From NCBI GenBank assembly GCA_965365465.1, contig CBDUBU010000050.1, positions 1 through 17,872 on the forward strand: a stretch of 17,872 nt of DNA. Reading direction: 5' to 3'. Positions 15,506 to 17,872 of the stretch are shown here, one piece after another. A program made the position numbers and the translations under genes. The stretch comes from CBDUBU01 sp965365465. Lineage in GTDB: Bacteria > Bacteroidota > Rhodothermia > Rhodothermales > DASSAV01. The notes beneath the pieces are model-generated. The model was not told the DNA's origin. It saw only the letters and a program-made list of their open reading frames with translations, and did not search any database. Positions within the stretch are counted from its first letter, which is position 1; each line of letters begins with the position of its first letter.

Positions 15506-16768
15506 ATGTCAAAGCACCCCCTGAATCCCAGAGATGCTTACCTTTTCGAGTCGATGATTGGAGAAGAAGAGCGGCTGATTATGGAATCAGCCCGCGACTA
15601 TGCGCAGTCCCGGCTTGAACCTCGCGCCCTCGAAGGCAACCAGCAGGAAATTTTCCACGAAGACATCCCGCGTGAAATGGGTGAACTGGGACTGCTGGGC
15701 GTCACCATTCCGGCAGCTTATGGCGGCGGCGAAGCCAGCTATACGTCCTATGGCCTGATTGCGCGTGAACTCGAACGTGTGGATTCTTCCTACCGGTCCT
15801 TCTGTTCCGTGCAATCGTCGCTCGTGATGTACCCGATTTACGAATTCGGCACTGAAGAGCAGCGTAAGCGGTATCTTCCTCGTCTTGCCGGGGCAGAGAT
15901 CATAGGGTGTTTCGGCCTCACGGAACCGAACCACGGCTCCGATCCCGGTTCGATGGAAACGACAGCGCTCCGCGTAGAGGGCGGCTGGCTGTTGAATGGA
16001 GCAAAGATGTGGATCACCAACTCCCCCGTTGCGGACGTAGCCATTATCTGGGCGAAAGCCAAAGAAACCCGGGGAGAAGAAGGCGTTATCAGAGGTTTCA
16101 TTGTCGAGCGGGATACGAAAGGGTATTCAGCGCCCGTAACCCATAACAAAATGTCGCTGCGAGCCTCTATTACGGGCGAGATTGTCATGGAAGATGTGTT
16201 CGTACCGGACGAAAACGTTTTCCCTGACATCACTGGTCTCAAAGGTCCATTCAGTTGCCTCAACAACGCACGCTATGGAATTGCCTGGGGCGCCGTCGGC
16301 GCTGCCGAGGATTGTTTTCACAGGGCGCACCGGTACACAGCCGAGCGCAAGCAGTTTGGCTACCCTCTTGCCGCCATGCAACTCATTCAGACCAAGCTGG
16401 CTAATATGCTCACGGAGATCACACAAATGCAGTTGCTGGCCTGGCGCCTCGGCGCGCTCATGGACGAAGGCAACGCGATCCCTGCTATGGTCTCACTCGG
16501 CAAGCGAAACAACTGCGGCAAGGCGCTGGAAATCGCCAGAACAGCCCGTGATATGCTGGGCGGCAATGGCATCACCGGCGAATACAGGGTTATCCACCAC
16601 ATGGTAAACCTCGAAAGCGTGAACACCTATGAAGGCACTTTCGACATACATGGTTTAATCCTAGGCAGAGAATTGACCGGAGTGCAGTCTTTCGTGCCGC
16701 GTGGAAACGATCTCGTCCGGCAAACAGCGTCCCAGACGGCTAATGAACCTGCCCAGGCAGAGGTGTGA
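15506..16768 (+). CDS. gcdH: Glutaryl-CoA dehydrogenase (acyl-CoA dehydrogenase family)
   Basis: An FAD acyl-CoA dehydrogenase of 420 residues with the glutaryl-CoA dehydrogenase signature. It would convert glutaryl-CoA to crotonyl-CoA and CO2 in lysine/tryptophan breakdown, handing electrons to ETF. The catalytic base is E376 in NTYEGTFDIH. R97 in VDSSYRSFCS corresponds to the Arg that binds the glutaryl carboxylate. SVQSSLVMYPIYEFG, GCFGLTEPNHGSDPGSMET and LNNARYGIAWGA are strongly conserved in this subfamily. It lies 42 bp after fixX, so the substrate dehydrogenase and its whole electron path are in one operon. Non-decarboxylating relatives exist, but the conserved Arg and Glu make the GcdH call good. 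Confidence 0.93.
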   Translation: MSKHPLNPRDAYLFESMIGEEERLIMESARDYAQSRLEPRALEGNQQEIFHEDIPREMGELGLLGVTIPAAYGGGEASYTSYGLIARELERVDSSYRSFCSVQSSLVMYPIYEFGTEEQRKRYLPRLAGAEIIGCFGLTEPNHGSDPGSMETTALRVEGGWLLNGAKMWITNSPVADVAIIWAKAKETRGEEGVIRGFIVERDTKGYSAPVTHNKMSLRASITGEIVMEDVFVPDENVFPDITGLKGPFSCLNNARYGIAWGAVGAAEDCFHRAHRYTAERKQFGYPLAAMQLIQTKLANMLTEITQMQLLAWRLGALMDEGNAIPAMVSLGKRNNCGKALEIARTARDMLGGNGITGEYRVIHHMVNLESVNTYEGTFDIHGLILGRELTGVQSFVPRGNDLVRQTASQTANEPAQAEV

Positions 16769-16793
16769 GCTTTCTTTTCGGTTTACGGAAGCT
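16768..16793. terminator. Weak hairpin between convergent genes
   Basis: AGCTTTC (16768-16774) can pair with GGAAGCT (16787-16793), seven pairs with one G-T, around a 12-base T-rich loop. It lies in the 29-bp gap between gcdH and the methyltransferase stop codons and could act in both directions. No T-tract follows on either side, so confidence is low. Confidence 0.25.
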
Positions 16794-16797
16794 TGCG

Positions 16798-17872
16798 TCA
16801 TGCCTTCACATTCTCAGGCATCTCAACCAGGAGCAGCCTGTCGATGCAGGTGCGTTCGTGGTATAGACCTGCCATCCAGACGAGACGTGAAATCATGGCA
16901 TCTAGTAGAACCGTGCGATTCTCAAAGCCCGTTTCGTCAAAGCCTGCTTTTTTCAGGCTGCTCAGAAGTTCCTCGGCAAAGTGCAACGTATCCCGGCTCG
17001 TGCGGCCTGCCTCAGTCGGGACCGGCCTTGTCTCGCCATATTGACTCAGGATACGGCGTACATTCGGAGCAGTAAGCTGCCTGACAGAGGAGCCGTTGCT
17101 GGTCTTATGGGTGGACGGATCAAGGTCGAAGGTGGTTTTCAGACGGTCGAGACACACCAGTGCAGCGTATATCCTGCCGCGCTCAGGAAGATCAGATCCT
17201 TTTGGCGCAGCAGAGGCGCACCATGCTTCAAAAGCGATCCATGCAGGATGAGAGGCATTCGCCGGCATCATCTGAGACATAGCAGGGGCAACAGTACCTT
17301 GATTGCTACTGGCTTCGGGCGTCCAGGCGGCGAGTTCCTCACACAGGTCATAAAGGTATTCGCGAGCAATCCACTCGACTACAGGTGCAACGACCGCGTC
17401 GCCGAAGCCGAAAAGCACATCGTTGAGCGACATCGCTTCGTCCAGTGTATAATCGTCTGCGCCCATGAGCCGAGCGCATTCGCGCCCGCTCAAGAGCCGG
17501 GCATCAACGCGGCCCTTGCCCACCCGCACAAGAATCTGACGTGCGCTGCCGCCCTTCGGTGTGCGCAGGCAGCCTGCAATACCATCCGTCCTGAGCTCAG
17601 CGGTGGACTGCTTCTTCCCATCGCGTTGACGTGTGCGACGAAAGGCCGTGGCATAATGATACCTGGGCGCCTCCAGGCGCTCCTCTATCCACTGGCGATG
17701 GCGCTTGAACATCTGATTTAACAGATAATCGGTGCGGTCGTCGTTCCACCATGCTTCATCATCTTTTACAACGGCCTCAAGGCGATAGCCGAGCAGCGGC
17801 AGAGGCGGCAGCGACTTCAAACGCCATCGCACTTCAGGATGCCTCTTGATATACGCGGCCACCTTCGACGGG
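16798..17872 (-). CDS. Cytosine-5 DNA methyltransferase, C-terminal part, with extra C-terminal domain
   Basis: Partial gene whose 5' end lies beyond the right window edge; the frame is open to the edge, so the GTG at 17862 is internal. Counting from it, residues 91-110 (RTDGIAGCLRTPKGGSARQ) are the target-recognition/motif IX region. RLLSGRECARLMG (122-134) and NDVLFGFGDAVVAPVVEWIA (147-166) are motifs IX-X of C5 methyltransferases. The catalytic PCQ, ENV and SAM-binding motifs should lie upstream, outside the window. After motif X there is an unusual tail of about 185 residues; its last 150 form a separate domain with the pattern VRQLTAPNVRRIL, YGETR and EAGRTSR (about 260-290). I have seen this pattern in small domains linked to restriction loci (DUF4928-like), a tentative resemblance. 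Probable restriction-modification or defence role. Confidence 0.85.
   Translation of the reverse strand, partial: PSKVAAYIKRHPEVRWRLKSLPPLPLLGYRLEAVVKDDEAWWNDDRTDYLLNQMFKRHRQWIEERLEAPRYHYATAFRRTRQRDGKKQSTAELRTDGIAGCLRTPKGGSARQILVRVGKGRVDARLLSGRECARLMGADDYTLDEAMSLNDVLFGFGDAVVAPVVEWIAREYLYDLCEELAAWTPEASSNQGTVAPAMSQMMPANASHPAWIAFEAWCASAAPKGSDLPERGRIYAALVCLDRLKTTFDLDPSTHKTSNGSSVRQLTAPNVRRILSQYGETRPVPTEAGRTSRDTLHFAEELLSSLKKAGFDETGFENRTVLLDAMISRLVWMAGLYHERTCIDRLLLVEMPENVKA

Noticed and set aside
1..17872. CRISPR arrays, tRNA/rRNA genes, integrases or transposases
   Set aside because: No regularly spaced direct repeats, no cloverleaf or rRNA-like stretches, and no transposase or recombinase motifs were seen on either strand.

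Overview
The window is ordinary bacterial chromosomal DNA, dense in genes and in the mid-50s %GC by eye. It holds thirteen protein genes; the first and last run off the window edges. Clues to the host are two Tat-exported enzymes, a YtxJ-type (bacillithiol-linked) redox protein, a BglX-type glycosidase, and two promoter candidates of the form TTG-N19-TAnnTTTG, the architecture known from Bacteroidota. Together they suggest a member of the Bacteroidota/Rhodothermota/Balneolota lineage. This is inference; no rRNA or other marker gene is present to fix it.

Left part (1-5397): the 3' part of a GH3 beta-glucosidase (+) converges on an M3-family oligoendopeptidase (-). Divergent from the peptidase is a two-gene unit, a YtxJ-like thioredoxin-fold protein directly abutting a Tat-exported phosphotriesterase-family hydrolase. 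The intergenic spaces here share two short dispersed repeats.

Middle part (5398-9633): a large lipoprotein with eight CXXCH haem sites, a HEAT-like segment and C-terminal TPRs (+) converges on a Tat-signal aldo/keto reductase (-). The 374-bp space upstream of the reductase holds a Bacteroidota-style promoter for it. On the opposite strand it holds a candidate structured RNA with its own sigma70-like promoter and a stem followed by a T-tract. An 86-residue orphan protein follows.

Right part (9634-17872): rlmB and a PLP-dependent decarboxylase overlap by one base on the minus strand. Divergent from them is a five-gene respiratory operon: etfB, etfA, a FixC-type ETF:quinone oxidoreductase, a FixX-type ferredoxin and a glutaryl-CoA dehydrogenase. 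The genes form a complete electron path from an acyl-CoA substrate through ETF to quinone. At the right edge, on the minus strand, is the C-terminal part of a cytosine-5 DNA methyltransferase with an extra C-terminal domain, possibly the end of a restriction or defence locus lying beyond the window.

I do not see a clearly new multi-gene system. The best candidates for follow-up are the putative RNA at about 9147-9284, the split FixC/FixX pair next to glutaryl-CoA dehydrogenase, and the methyltransferase with its extension. No tRNA, rRNA, CRISPR array, integrase or transposase was found.
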